From NCBI RefSeq assembly GCF_932274485.2, contig NC_065879.2:36078436-36142435 (forward strand): DNA of 64,000 nucleotides, read 5' to 3'. The DNA comes from Patella vulgata. Its lineage: Eukaryota > Mollusca > Gastropoda > Patellidae. The notes beneath the pieces are model-generated. The model saw only the letters and a list, made by a program, of their open reading frames with translations. It was not told where the DNA came from and ran no database searches. The stretch's first letter is position 1, and every line of letters begins with the position of its first letter. Shown in pieces: positions 22,001 to 30,775 of this stretch. The translations under genes and the position numbers were made by a program.

Positions 22001-23676
22001 TGGTTATAATCCAAAGATCTTGTTTCCTTACGATATTCGCGCATATTGGACAGTAACTTCCCGGATTGTACAAAAAATCGCGTTTTTAGCTTGTTGTCTT
22101 AATAGAGGTCACAATTTTTATCAGATTTAAAAAGAAAAAGTTTGAATATATCACTGTTACACCATAATGATGGTTGAGTTTGAATATCATGAAAATCGAA
22201 TCGAAACTGCCAGACAAAATGGTCGCTCCCTGAACGCAAATAGTGTTAAAAGTATGTAATATCAAGGTTGTGAATCCTGTGGAGGTCACAATTTTTATCC
22301 GATTTTGATAAAACTTAAAATATATGTTTATATCCAAAAGATCTTGGTTCCTTTCGATATTCAAGCATATCACAATGTAACTTCCGGGATTATGGCCCCT
22401 GATTTACAAAAATCGCATTTTTAGCTTGTGGAGGTTACAATTTTTATCCGATTTTAAGAAGCGTTTAAATATATCAGTGTTGCAACCTAATGTCGGTTTA
22501 GTTCAAATTTCGTGAAAATCTTGCTGAAACTGGCCGAAAAAATGGCCACTTCGTGTACTAAAATACTATCTTGCATGGCAGTCACTTGAAGTAAAACGAA
22601 AATTTGAACTATAAAAAACGAAACTAATTAGGATCTGCTTTTAATAGATTGTTGTTATATAATTTTATTACTGTATGGTGCTTATAAAATGTTATATTAT
22701 TTTACAGTATGATAAGACAAGAGACTATGTGTATAATGTAAAAGATTCTATCAGTAATTTACTGGAGTTGTTGACAATATATCGTGAGAAAGGTCACATC
22801 TTCACCAAAACCTGTACATTGATAGGTATCTTAGCATTAGATAGCCATAGAAGACAAGTAAGTTGTAACTATCAGCAAATATTCTTTTAACCTCAAAAAC
22901 TCTAAATGATGTGGTGTTAAGATTTTCCAGCTTGGTTTCCCCTTGTCAGTGGTGCAATATGGAGGACCTAACAAGGACAGCTGTCTAGTGGTTTAGATGG
23001 GGCAAAAAACCAAAGTCTTGTGTATGCATTGGTGTGCACCAAAAAGATCCCTTGGCAGTTGGAATTCAATGTAAGAGTAGGCCGTATTACCCTCATAGCA
23101 CACTAGCTGTATGCCATATGCTAATCTTCATTAGTCCAGTCCGAGCAGAACATAGGACATTAACCTCCATTTCATTTCATTTATTTCAGTTTTGTAAGTC
23201 TGAAAAACAATGGCAAATTTGGTAATTAGAACATCAAAATTACCAAGCGGTTTGGTACCTATTGGGTGTATGCGAAGACTGAGGCCAATGTAATAGAGGG
23301 GTTCCAATCACTTTGTGACTAACATTTTCTTACCTGAGACAAAGAATATAGATTTCATTTATATACCAAGATTTATTATTATCTTGTGGGGTTTTTTTTT
23401 CAGGCAATAATGTCCAATAGAAGCTTTACTGATAAGTTACGAAGTCTGTATGCCTTGACAGCCAGAAAACACAAATTACAAGAAGGACGAAATTTAGTGA
23501 AAGCTAAAATGAATGCCTCAAAGTCATTCAATAGAACTCTACCTTTATCAACTCCTGCCAAGAAACGTAAAGTTCGTCCGGATTGGCTTCTAAACAGAGA
23601 CAGCATCCGAGAAATAGACGATCCAATGCGTGCAATTAAATTTGTAATGGATAATTTAAACCTTGCACCAAAGTAG
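2233..23676 (+). CDS. ASPM: ASPM (abnormal spindle) homolog, 20 exons, 5' end outside window
   Basis: Spindle-pole and centrosome protein that organises microtubule minus ends and binds calmodulin through IQ motifs. Exons read from GT/AG sites with consistent phases: 2233-2469, 2980-3047, 3352-3493, 3900-4030, 4591-4766, 5164-5306, 5942-6027, 6647-6761, 8638-8735, 10653-10848, 11169-11242, 11630-11830, 12601-12795, 14605-18603, 19117-19266, 19848-20039, 20776-20968, 21711-21865, 22708-22857, 23404-23676. They sum to 6974 nt, which is 2 nt plus 2324 codons with the TAG. Order of parts (window numbering): conserved basic block (1-192), CH1 (about 193-365), CH2 (about 366-545), about 60 IQ motifs (about 545-2070), armadillo-like C-terminus. 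Conserved ASPM strings include [22 protein letters not shown] and [10 protein letters not shown]. The N-terminal ASH part must lie upstream. Vertebrate ASPM is about 3400-3500 residues, so this is roughly two thirds or more of the protein. Confidence 0.96.
4591..6761 (+). CDS. ASPM: ASPM first CH (actin-binding-like) domain exons
   Basis: Exons 4591-4766, 5164-5306, 5942-6027 and 6647-6761 encode CH1. Diagnostic segments are [16 protein letters not shown], the [15 protein letters not shown] helix, [19 protein letters not shown] and [19 protein letters not shown], closely matching animal ASPM. Junctions are phase 2 (LT|RVM), phase 1 (LL|ETK) and phase 0 (FHFQ|VDV). The domain ends with a coiled-coil-like stretch before the long intron that starts at 6762. 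Confidence 0.94.
5041..5112. repeat. Dispersed repeat fragment
   Basis: Intron stretch with GGGGATA and the string TTCCGGAATTGAATT. It resembles 14260-14400, where the same TTCCGGAATTGAATT string and a GGGGATATCT segment occur. Family unknown. Confidence 0.4.
7115..8445 (+). mobile_element. Composite of family A and family C tandem-array elements
   Basis: Bases 7115-7755 are family A core sequence (GAGGTCACAATT and GGCCCCTGATTGT motifs recur). At about 7760-8375 it switches to family C core units (CACAATAACTC, TAAGCAGAGATAAGCAAT) and the C right end (GCGGGGACATCACCC). It then returns to the A terminus at 8376-8445 (TTAGCTTGTTCTCTATC, then CTGGCAACCG). The order A-C-A fits a C element inserted in an A element with loss of the C left end. 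Confidence 0.6.
8480..8595 (+). mobile_element. Family B element right end
   Basis: Matches the ends at 10500-10622 and 41060-41195: GACTGC, GCTGT(T)GTGGGCG(T/G)ATGTTTC, then TGCCTGGCAACCTATC. The exon at 8638 begins 43 bases later. Confidence 0.6.
8638..11830 (+). CDS. ASPM: ASPM second CH domain exons and first IQ motif
   Basis: Exons 8638-8735, 10653-10848, 11169-11242 and 11630-11830. They carry [16 protein letters not shown], then [20 protein letters not shown], an acidic insert ([14 protein letters not shown]), and [22 protein letters not shown]. The last exon ends in the first IQ motif, around [12 protein letters not shown]. The donor at 11831 (GTCATT) is weaker than the others but is required by frame. 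The exons at 8638 and 10653 each lie only tens of bases after the end of a B-type repeat element. Confidence 0.93.
8935..9360 (+). mobile_element. Family B tandem-array element, left part
   Basis: About three ~150-bp units with the recurring strings GCTCTAGAGGCTAAAGTTAA, GATTGACTTTAAATTTATAC and AGAGTTATGGCCCTTGA. The array is broken at about 9360 by the LINE and resumes at 10411. Confidence 0.75.
9361..10410 (+). mobile_element. 5'-truncated CR1/L2-like LINE
   Basis: The plus strand begins inside a reverse transcriptase: [18 protein letters not shown], then [12 protein letters not shown], where the catalytic YADD is YAND. After frame breaks it continues to the usual LINE C-terminal signature near 10100-10260 ([18 protein letters not shown], then [12 protein letters not shown]). 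The 3' end is a TAA-type microsatellite at about 10380-10410, typical of CR1/L2-group tails. It is inserted in a B element whose sequence resumes directly after it. Confidence 0.85.
10411..10622 (+). mobile_element. Family B element, right part and end
   Basis: Resumes with TTTAAGGTCATGAGAC and ends with GCTGCTGTGGGTGTATGTTT and CTGGCAACCAATCTT. The next ASPM exon starts at 10653, only 31 bases on. Confidence 0.7.
12236..12306. repeat. Foldback: ~30-bp inverted repeat, 12-base loop
   Basis: AATCACCAAAAATCATCTAA and TTTGTACTT pair with AAGTACAAATTAGATGATTT and GGGGTGATT across a short loop near 12270-12281. It lies in the intron before the exon at 12601 and is possibly a small MITE. Confidence 0.8.
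12601..12795 (+). CDS. ASPM: ASPM exon with two IQ motifs
   Basis: A phase 0-0 exon of 65 codons between the CH2 block and the giant IQ exon. It contains TIQAAYREY and [12 protein letters not shown]. The acceptor is TATTATAG and the donor GTACTA. Confidence 0.9.
12796..13093. other. ASPM intron, no recognised feature
   Basis: AT-rich stretch between the 12795 splice donor and the A element. Nothing coding was seen. Confidence 0.5.
13094..14184 (+). mobile_element. Complete family A element with matched ends
   Basis: The left end ATACGCCCACATTTTC is followed by a GTCC block (CCTGTCCGTCCGTCCAC). Then come about three ~320-330-bp core units (CACAATTNTTATCCGATTTT, CCTGATTGTACGAAAAATC, CACCGTTACACCGTAA). 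The right end GCAAAATGTGGGCGTAT is the inverted match of the left, followed by CCTGCCTGGCAGCTGCTGGT. No protein is encoded; occasional open frames are by-products of the array. It lies in the intron before the giant ASPM exon. Confidence 0.85.
14185..14604. other. ASPM intron with dispersed repeat fragment
   Basis: 14260-14400 resembles 5041-5112 (TTCCGGAATTGAATT, GGGGATATCT). The rest is AT-rich and ends in the TTTCAG acceptor of the IQ exon. Confidence 0.4.
14605..18603 (+). CDS. ASPM: ASPM giant IQ-repeat exon (1333 codons)
   Basis: One uninterrupted exon of 3999 nt, phase 0 at both ends, made almost wholly of about 54 IQ-type calmodulin-binding motifs spaced mostly 20-30 residues apart (IQxxxR or degenerate LQxxxR). 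The acceptor is TTTCAG at 14599-14604 and the donor is GTAACA. Vertebrate ASPM also places most IQ motifs in one giant exon, so the architecture is conserved. Residues coded at about 15229-15885 and 15886-16542 form two successive similar blocks, evidence for an internal duplication. Confidence 0.97.
15229..16542 (+). repeat. ASPM: In-frame 657-bp (219-residue) tandem duplication inside the ASPM IQ exon
   Basis: Two consecutive blocks align throughout with a shift of 657 nt, about nine IQ units each. Matched landmarks are [11 protein letters not shown] / [18 protein letters not shown] in both, [11 protein letters not shown] in both, KIQSIARM in both and EFLNQKKA in both. Single IQ units elsewhere in the exon are far more divergent, so the pair is younger than the rest of the array. 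Block limits are approximate. Confidence 0.85.
18604..19116. other. ASPM intron, nothing recognised
   Basis: AT-rich intron between the IQ exon and the 19117 exon, ending in a T-rich acceptor. No repeat family was recognised. Confidence 0.5.
19117..20039 (+). CDS. ASPM: ASPM exons with the last IQ motifs
   Basis: Exons 19117-19266 and 19848-20039, both phase 0. The junction falls exactly inside an IQ motif (LFIQ|RSYRAH), and the next junction does the same (ATKIQ|ALWKGY into 20776). An open stretch after an AG at 19588-19589 is skipped in this model because direct joining restores the IQ consensus. Confidence 0.88.
20175..20468 (+). mobile_element. tRNA-derived SINE, full length, with 10-bp target duplication
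   Basis: The tRNA-like head has an A-box region (TGGCTGAATGGTTAGCACG) and a B-box (GTTTCGAATC). It is followed by a conserved central part (GGGTCCTCCGGTTTCCTCCC), TTATTGAAATAAAATTAAAC, and a 3' end of TTAAACCCCATT plus (CT)n. The flanks TCATTGGTTT at 20165-20174 and 20469-20478 form a perfect duplication. Confidence 0.92.
20776..23676 (+). CDS. ASPM: ASPM C-terminal armadillo-like exons and stop
   Basis: Exons 20776-20968, 21711-21865, 22708-22857 and 23404-23676 encode the conserved C-terminal region: [71 protein letters not shown], then the terminal block with [11 protein letters not shown] and a final MDNLNL helix before TAG at 23674-23676. This matches the end of vertebrate ASPM (PDWVLRRD, MDTLGI), so the true C-terminus is present. 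Confidence 0.94.
21041..21059. repeat. Poly-A run
   Basis: About 18 A residues in the intron between the exons at 20776 and 21711. The neighbouring intron sequence to 21710 shows no recognised element. Confidence 0.8.
21891..22560 (+). mobile_element. Family A element, right end lost
   Basis: The left end is ATACACCCACATTTTCATG with a shortened GTCC block, followed by about two core units. Sequence identity to family A fades at about 22560, next to a fragment of the palindromic MITE (22590-22650). It lies in the intron before the 22708 exon. Confidence 0.75.
22590..22652 (-). mobile_element. Fragment of palindromic MITE (see 36002-36142)
   Basis: GTAAAACGAAAATTTGAACT and ATAAAAAACGAAAC are the reverse complement of the left half of the element at 36002, ending in a degraded terminal repeat (TTTTAATAGATTG). 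Confidence 0.6.
22930..23190 (+). mobile_element. Second SINE-like family, copy 1
   Basis: Shares with 48335-48600 and 54122-54345 an ordered set of strings: TTTCCCCTTGTCAGTGGTGC, TGTGTATGCATTGGTGTGCA, AAGATCCCTTGGCAGTTGGA, TAAGAGTAGG, ATAGCACACT and CTTCATTAG. The tail resembles TTTCATTTCATTT repeats. No clear B-box was seen, so the SINE label is tentative. Confidence 0.6.
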
Positions 23677-23729
23677 ACTTCTCTAATGGTCCTCACCTCC
23701 ATTGCATCAGAATAATATATTTACATTTT

Positions 23730-23873
23730 AATAAAAGATATTATCTTAAGTTATATTTATTAACCAACTTAGGACTAAATATAGGTAATTTTAAAGGGGT
23801 TTTATAACCTTCCTTGCAAAAGAACAAATTGCTTAAAATATTATTTATTCATTTTTTTTTTTACCCAAATAAA
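23730..23873 (+). promoter_or_regulatory. ASPM poly(A) signals
   Basis: AATAAA at 23730-23735 and again at 23868-23873, 54 and 192 bases after the ASPM stop. Either could serve as the cleavage signal of a short 3' UTR. Confidence 0.7.
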
Positions 23874-23879
23874 AGAAGA

Positions 23880-24425
23880 TATGTATTTGTAAAGATGTAA
23901 TTGAATTCTAATTTTATTTGTTTACTGGTAATAAAATTCATAGCTGTAGTAGAAAACTAGAACTTTGAACAAGTACTGACGTGTTTCGGTACTTCAGGTC
24001 ACCTGTCGTTTTGAAATCTTAATAAAACCGGAAGTTGTACTTTAAGACCAAACTTTTTTTAATATTAATTGTTAGTAGACATCAGGGTCATCATACATAC
24101 AAAGGTCAAGGGTCATTGAAAGGTTAGGTCACCAGCTAGCTGGTGAAAAGTTGAACAAAATTCAAAGTGAAACCGGAAGGAAACAAAATCGAAATTCAAA
24201 AATCGGCTCTCTAAGAATTGTTGCCATTTGAAGTAGGTTCAATACAAAAAAAAGTTTTCGGAAATCAGAATTAAAATGGCAGCTGAATATCGATTTGAAG
24301 GTTGTTTTTTTTTTATAAAATCCAATATGGCAGCCAAGTGGTTGAAAATGTTATCGAACAACGTCTGTTAAATTGAAAGATAATATCTGGGGCTAACACC
24401 ACCATATGTCATCTTTTGTCTATAT
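23880..24425. other. Intergenic DNA downstream of ASPM
   Basis: Contains several ACCGGAAG strings and AAAATGGCAGC / ATATGGCAGCC strings, suggesting an old dispersed repeat, but no ends or coding capacity were recognised. Confidence 0.4.
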
Positions 24426-24429
24426 TTAA

Positions 24430-25775
24430 AATCGAGAGAACTTGAAATATAGGTTTATATCCCAAAGATCACGATTCCTTTCAAAATTAACATGTATCGG
24501 ACCATAACTTCATGGCGTATGGCCCCTGATTGTACTAAAAATCATTTTTTTAGTTTGTGGACGACACTCTAGAGGCCACAATTTTTATCCGATTTTAATG
24601 AATCTTAAAATGTATGGTTATAATCCAAAGATCTTGTTTCCTTTCAATATTCGCGCATATTGGACGGTAACTTCCCAAATATAGCCCCGGATTGTACAAA
24701 TAATCGCGTTTTTACCTTGTAGTCCTAATAGAGGTCACAATTTTTATCTGATTTAAAAAAATGAGAGTTGTGTTCAAAATTTGTGAAAATCGGACCGATA
24801 CTGCTGAACAAATGGCTGCTCGCTGTACGCAAATAGTGTTAAAGTAGGTAATATCAAGTGTGTGGACCCAGATCTAGAGGTCACACTTTTGTTCCGATTT
24901 TGATGACACTTAAAACATGTGTTAATATCCCAAAGATCTTGGTTCTTTTCGCTATTCGCACATATCGGACCGTAACTTCCTGGATTATGGCCCCTGATTG
25001 AAAAAAAAAATAATAGGATTTAAGTTTGTGGACCCTTTAGAAGTCACATTTTTTTATCCGATTTTAAAAATCGTTTAAATATATCACCATTACACCATAA
25101 TGTTACACCCTGATGATGGTTGAGTTTGAATTTTCGTAAAACTGGGCCAAAACTGCCCGACAAAATGGCCGCTGCTTGAACGCAACAAGTGTTAAAGTAT
25201 GTAATACCAAGGTTGTAGACCCTCTAGAGGTCACAATTTTTATCCGATTTTGATGAAAATAAAATATGTTTATATCTCAAAGATCTCTTTTCCTTTTGAT
25301 ATTCACGCATATCAGACGATAACTTGGATTATGGCTCCTGATTGTACAAAAAATCACATTTTTAGCTTGTGGATTTAGATGTCACAAATTTTATCTAGTT
25401 TTAAAAACCATTTAAATATATCACCGTTACACTCTGATGATGGTTGAGTTCGAATTTCAGGTAAATCGGACCGAAAATGGGCGCAGCTTGAACGCAATTA
25501 ATGTAAACGTATGTAATACAAGATTGTAAGTCACAATTTTTGTCCATAAAATATATGTTTACATCCCAAAGATCTCAGTTCCTTTTGATATTCACACATT
25601 TCAGACCATAACTTGCTGGATTACGGCGCCTGTTGATATTCACAGACCATAACTTGCTGGATTATTGCCCCTGTTTGTACACAAAATCGCTGGTTTTTGT
25701 TTTTTTAAGCTTGTTTTCCATCCAGCTCTTGCAAAATGTGGATTATCTTGCTGGCATCCGCTGGTTTAAGAAAAA
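24430..25775 (+). mobile_element. Family A element, left end missing
   Basis: About four diverged core units (GAGGTCACAATTTTTATCCG and GGCCCCTGATTGTAC variants). The right end is TTTTAAGCTTGTTTTCC, GCAAAATGTGGATTATC, CTGGCATCCGCTGGTTT. The left terminus and GTCC block are absent. Copies are noticeably diverged, so this is an older insertion. Confidence 0.75.
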
Positions 25776-26670
25776 GAAAGAAATTGTTAAAAGTGGAGTA
25801 ATAAAAGTACAAGGTTTTAATCAAAACGTTGCATATCCAGTAGTAAGAAATTTAATAATTGTGTTTCTGTAAAATTGTTCCTTGTGTTAATATGTTCAAA
25901 TACTAAATACATGAACCTATCAAAGAAGTAATTAATATACTAATTTAAAAATGTGTAGTTTTTATATATAGGATGGTCTTGATTTTATTATGATTTATAA
26001 TTAATATTATTATAAAAGGATTCATAATATATTCTTGAAATGAAAATATTTAATCTTTGTAATAGTTGCTATGGGAATTAAGTAGACAGTAATAAACCTT
26101 GTTGCATGAGACTGAGAAGATAACAAAATGATTAAGATTTTAAGTATCAAAAGTTAAAGATTAAATCTCCAAATATCAGTAACGTTTTTAGGGATTAATA
26201 ATTGATTTTCATAACAAAGGAGACTTAACGGATAATTTGTGATGAGATGAGAAAACACGTGCCATTTGATTTATGAGCATATTTATGTTAGTAAACATTT
26301 TATGTTTGATTGTAAATTTTTGTAAAAAACATGAACTTTAGAATGTTCCTTTTTGTACATATGGATTTATTATACCTCTTGACTATTTCTGTCTTTAATT
26401 ACTGCTTGTATTGTTCAATGTATATAATACATTTCTAATGATTAAATCACATACTTATTATTATGTTATGTATATTATAATTTTAATTTTCAACCACAGA
26501 TGTTTGGGAAATCCCTGAGTTAAAGTCGCTGATTCCAATTGTGCCTTTTTCGGACAATATTAAATCTTTCACAACTTAATCTGTGTTACAATGAACTTGA
26601 ATTGATTATGTAACATTTAAGAACATGTTTGTGAGGCGACCATGCATTGAGAACCTGTATATCCCACATG
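25776..26670. other. AT-rich intergenic DNA
   Basis: Very AT-rich, with no coding or repeat signature recognised. Confidence 0.5.
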
Positions 26671-26675
26671 AAATA

Positions 26676-26912
26676 GGGGAGTTGGATGGCCAAATGGTTA
26701 GCACGTGCATTTTGTATCATAAGGCCTGTCAGCTGGAGTGGTTTCGAATAGGAGTAGGGTCGTCTGTCCAACCTTGTGGGTTTTTTCCGGCTCCTCCGGT
26801 TTCCTCCCACTGCTAAAGACCCCTATGTGCAAGCGAATTATTGAAATAAAATTGAACCATATGTTAGTCCCAAAATGATCTAGTTTGTGTCGAGTGGACG
26901 TTAATCCCCACT
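26676..26912 (+). mobile_element. tRNA-derived SINE copy, diverged
   Basis: Same family as 20175-20468: TTGGATGGCCAAATGGTTAG, a B-box-like GTTTCGAATA, GGCTCCTCCGGTTTCCTCCC and TTATTGAAATAAAATTGAAC. Part of the anticodon-to-B-box region is deleted, and the (CT)n tail is missing. Confidence 0.85.
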
Positions 26913-27046
26913 TACAACAAACCAGCTATGGCCATTTTAGAGTGAAAAATGGGTTTTTTTGGGGGGGGTAAAGATTTTTTGCCCTAAATTCAACTATTTT
27001 CCATAAATTGCCTATTGAGGTTTTATTTTTTATTTTCATGTTGAAG

Positions 27047-28215
27047 TATTATGCCGTCGCCCCTGTCTGTCCGTCCACAATTTGTTTGTGGACACTCTAC
27101 AGGTCACAATTTTTATCCGATTTTGACGAAACCTAAAATATAGGTTTATCTGATTGTATGAAAAATCATGTTTTTAGCGCATAGACATGCTAGAAGTGAC
27201 TTGAAATGCATGTTTATAACCCAAAAATCTTGGTTCCTTTCGATATTCGCGCATATCGGATCGTAACTCCCTTAATTATGGCCCCTGATTGTACGAAAAA
27301 TCGCGTTTTTTGGCTTGTGGACCCTATAGAGGTCATAATTTTTATCCGATTTAAAAAAAACATTTAAATATATGACCGTTAAACCCGGAGGACGGCTGAA
27401 TTCGAATTTCGTGAAAATCAGCCCAAAATTAACAGACAAAATGGACGCCATTCGTTCTCAAATTGCGTAAAAATACGGTATATCAAGGTTGTGTACCCTA
27501 TAGAGGTCACATTTTTTTTATCCGATTTTGTTGAAACTTGAAAGTAAGTTTATAACACAAAGATCTCGGTTTATTTCGATATTTGCATATATCGAATTGT
27601 TATTTCCTGAATTATGGTCCCTGATTGTACGAAAAATCACGTTTTTAGCTTTTGGTCCCTCTAGAGGACACAATTATTATCCGATTTTAAAAACCGTTTG
27701 ATTATATCACCGTTAAACAATATTGTTGGTTTAGTTCGAATTTTGTGACAATCGGACCAAAAATGGCCGCCCCTCGTACACTAATAATGTAAACATCTTG
27801 TATATAAAGGTTGTGGACCCTCTAGAGGTCACAATTTTGATCTGATTTTGATGAAACTTGAAATGCCTGTTTATATCCCAAAGATCTTGTTTCCTTTCGA
27901 TATTCATGCATATCAGATCGTAACTCCCTTAATTATGGCTTTTGATTGTACGAAAAATAGCGTTTTTAGGTTTAAAAAAAAAATTCTAATATATCACTGT
28001 TACATCGTAATTTTGGTTTAGTTCGAATTTCGTGAAAATCGCACCAAAACTGTCGGACAAAATGGCCGCCCCTTGTACGCAAATAGTGTAAACATCTGGT
28101 ATATCAAGGTGTGGACCCTCAAGAGGTCACAATTTTGATGAAACTTGAAATGCATGTTTTTAACCCAAAGATCTTGGTTCCTATCGATATTCGTGCATAT
28201 CAAATTGTAACTTGA
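27047..28215 (+). mobile_element. Family A element, both ends eroded
   Basis: Begins at the GTCC block (CCTGTCTGTCCGTCCAC), without the outermost inverted repeat, and runs through about three to four core units. It stops inside a unit near 28215 with no right end. Confidence 0.75.
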
Positions 28216-29040
28216 CTAGCACCAATTTCTTTGATATTAAATTTGATCCTCAACTTGAAGAAAATGACTATATTTCTGGCATTATTTTTTCAATAAAATC
28301 AATCATTGCCTACTGATCATCAGTCAGACTGAAGCTGGGTTTGGAATCCAACCCGTCCTCAGCATCCAAGATAGGGGCTGAAATCAGCTGTTTGTTTCCC
28401 TGACATTTTCCACAAATAAAATGCAGTTTAGTAGCCATCTATCTGAAAGAAACTACAATTGTGAACTTACGCACATGCACTAGACATTACAACCCATTTA
28501 CATGGTATATAAATACACTCACTCATGTGATAATAGTTCTACGTATTCAAACTATTGATCAAGGAAGATAATTCTGTGTATATAGTATTACATGGTTGGT
28601 TACAGTTAGATAGATATGAGAAGTTAAACCATCCTTTATTTTGACAAAATCAATATTTTGTCTTTTTCAAATAACCACTTCATTGGTTTGTCAAGTATAG
28701 ACAGATGAAAATGACTACTATGCTAGTATAAAAGACTATCAACTTCGATTATTCTTTGAAGTGCATTATAAAATAAATTATTTAGTTTTTACAATTTGTT
28801 GCTCCAAAATTCATCATCCTCCTACTAGATCATGAGACTGAATTAATAAAATGCGAAAAGAAAGGTTACCAAGAACAGCTCTTTTGGCATTTACAGTAAA
28901 TTCAGCTTTTCAAACTTCATCGTTTAAAAATTTTAACGGTGTAATTAGATCCTGGGTTCCCAACCTCGGGGCCGCAGAACACTTTTCGTGGGGTTGCGGT
29001 GGACTACACTGAAACTTTTAAATAAATGCTATGTTTTCAT
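28216..29040. other. Intergenic DNA, no recognised gene
   Basis: A short minus-strand frame begins with ATG at 28438 and stops at 28310. It is too short and lacks supporting exons. The remainder is AT-rich. Confidence 0.4.
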
Positions 29041-29044
29041 GAAA

Positions 29045-30110
29045 AGCATATACGAGGGCTGACTGACGTATTCTAAGCCCGAAAAGGATAGATCGATTGA
29101 ATTGAAACAAACTTTTGCCACCTGCAAGTAGAATCATTGCATGAATCACAGACATAAGAACAGCAACTGTAGTGTTATTATTGGCTTCGTATCTGATCTT
29201 ATGAACCAGAAATGTACAAACTGGTTATAGTGCACTTGCAACTGAAGCACGTACCCGAACACAAATACATGTCAACATGGCCTCCACTTTAAAGGATGAT
29301 ACACGTTCCTTTTCCACTGTAAAAAAAAGTGGGCTGTGGAATTAAGCGTGGCAGAGAGAGCCTTGACGATGACCCGCGTCCTGGGAGGCCATCAACAGCA
29401 ACCATTCAAGAAAACATTATCCGGGTACGTGACATGGTGATGGCTGATTGACCACTCAACATATTGCCAATGTTGTGGGCATCTCTAATGAGAGAATTAA
29501 GCACATCGTCGCCAGCAAGGGTATGATGGCCCTTCCTTTTCCACAGTAAAGAAGTGGACTATGGAAAGCATGGCAGAGAGTCTTGACGATGACCCACACC
29601 CTAAAAGGCCATCAATGGCAACCATTCAACAAAACATTACCTGGGTGCATGACAGGCGCTTGACGATTGACCACTCGACATATTGCCAGTGTTGTGGGCA
29701 TCTCGAGAGGGTTGATCACATTATCGCCAACGAGTTAGGAATGACAAAATTTTCTGCAAGAATGGTGCTAAAGACCATGACTGCGGATCAGAAACGTGTC
29801 GGATTCCTGACGTTTTGAAGCAGATCCTAATAATATTTTTGGCCAAATTTGTAACCAATTATGGATGAGACCAGTTTCAAAAAAGGAACTAGCCGGTCGT
29901 CATTTTCCTAGTAATAATAATGCCATGTAAGCTGTGAACTACTTTTTGTTAGGGTGGCCAAAGAAAATGTTTTCCTCACCGGCATCCAAGCCTTGCAACA
30001 TCGTTGGGGAAAAGTATGTACACCTCGAAGGGTACTATGTAGAAAAAAAAGGAAACCATCAACTCTGTACAGGTCTCTGATGTATACACCCCTTGCCACA
30101 TTGCCAATCG
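29045..30110 (+). mobile_element. Broken mariner-type DNA transposon
   Basis: The left end reads ACGAGGGCTGACTGACGTAT, as in mariner terminal repeats. Transposase pieces follow: KKW, then ESLDDDP and RPSTATIQ (or RPSMATIQ), which are the linker signature, then NELGMTK and TADQKRVG, then AGRHF and finally FLTGIQALQHRWGK, the conserved mariner C-terminus. The linker segment occurs twice (about 29310-29510 and 29540-29815), so this is a rearranged copy, and the frame changes and stops many times. The middle catalytic region is largely missing. Confidence 0.85.
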
Positions 30111-30775
30111 TCTTTCACGTTCACGATTTGTTTCCTCGCAGTCTCTTATTACAACATTTTGATCTGTAAATAATGATGATGTTTCATAGTAAAAGGTGAC
30201 TTGCAGCGCTAAGTCACTATACCAAGAACGTCTCCATGAAAGTCCATCAAACTTTCAGAATATATATCCTCACTAACCATGTCTACTACCCTATACAGTT
30301 TTATTAATCTACTCTCCCTACTTTAGTTGTACCCCATAATTGAAAAATGGCCTGAAATGACGATTTTTGGCTTTTTCGGGGGTGAGGGTGGGGGTGTGGT
30401 GGGGTATTAAAATTTCAAAAAAATTTCTACACTCTAAATATCGTTTGATTGATCTAATATTGGGACAGTACGGTTTGGGGTTGTTACCCATCATACATAA
30501 AACAACTGTGAAAATGGGTTCCTGCATGATGCTCTCTCAAACGCGTTCTTAATTATAAGAAAACACAAAATTTTAATGGTAGATAATCTCCTAGCTTGGA
30601 TTCAATCAGATTAAGAAGATCGCCAAAAGATTTTACCCTTTTCTTTAGCTGGCGGTGGCCTGTTTTTATCTTGTATTGTATATAATTGTGTCATGTGTTA
30701 GGATGCTGTTAGGAAGGAATTATTAGTGAGCAGAAATTCGGCCGTATATCCGTTATCACTCGTCACATCAGTCAG
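30111..30775. other. Intergenic DNA
   Basis: Contains a G-rich stretch at about 30377-30402 (GGGGGTGAGGGTGGGGGTG). No gene was recognised. Confidence 0.4.

Noticed and set aside
25633-25872. 79-codon plus-strand frame beside a T-rich tract
   Set aside because: It covers the right end of a family A element and AT-rich DNA. No splice-supported protein.
28310-28438. Short minus-strand frame beginning MATKLHFICGKCQG
   Set aside because: Only 42 codons with another stop nearby. Could be a decayed exon, but evidence is too thin to annotate.
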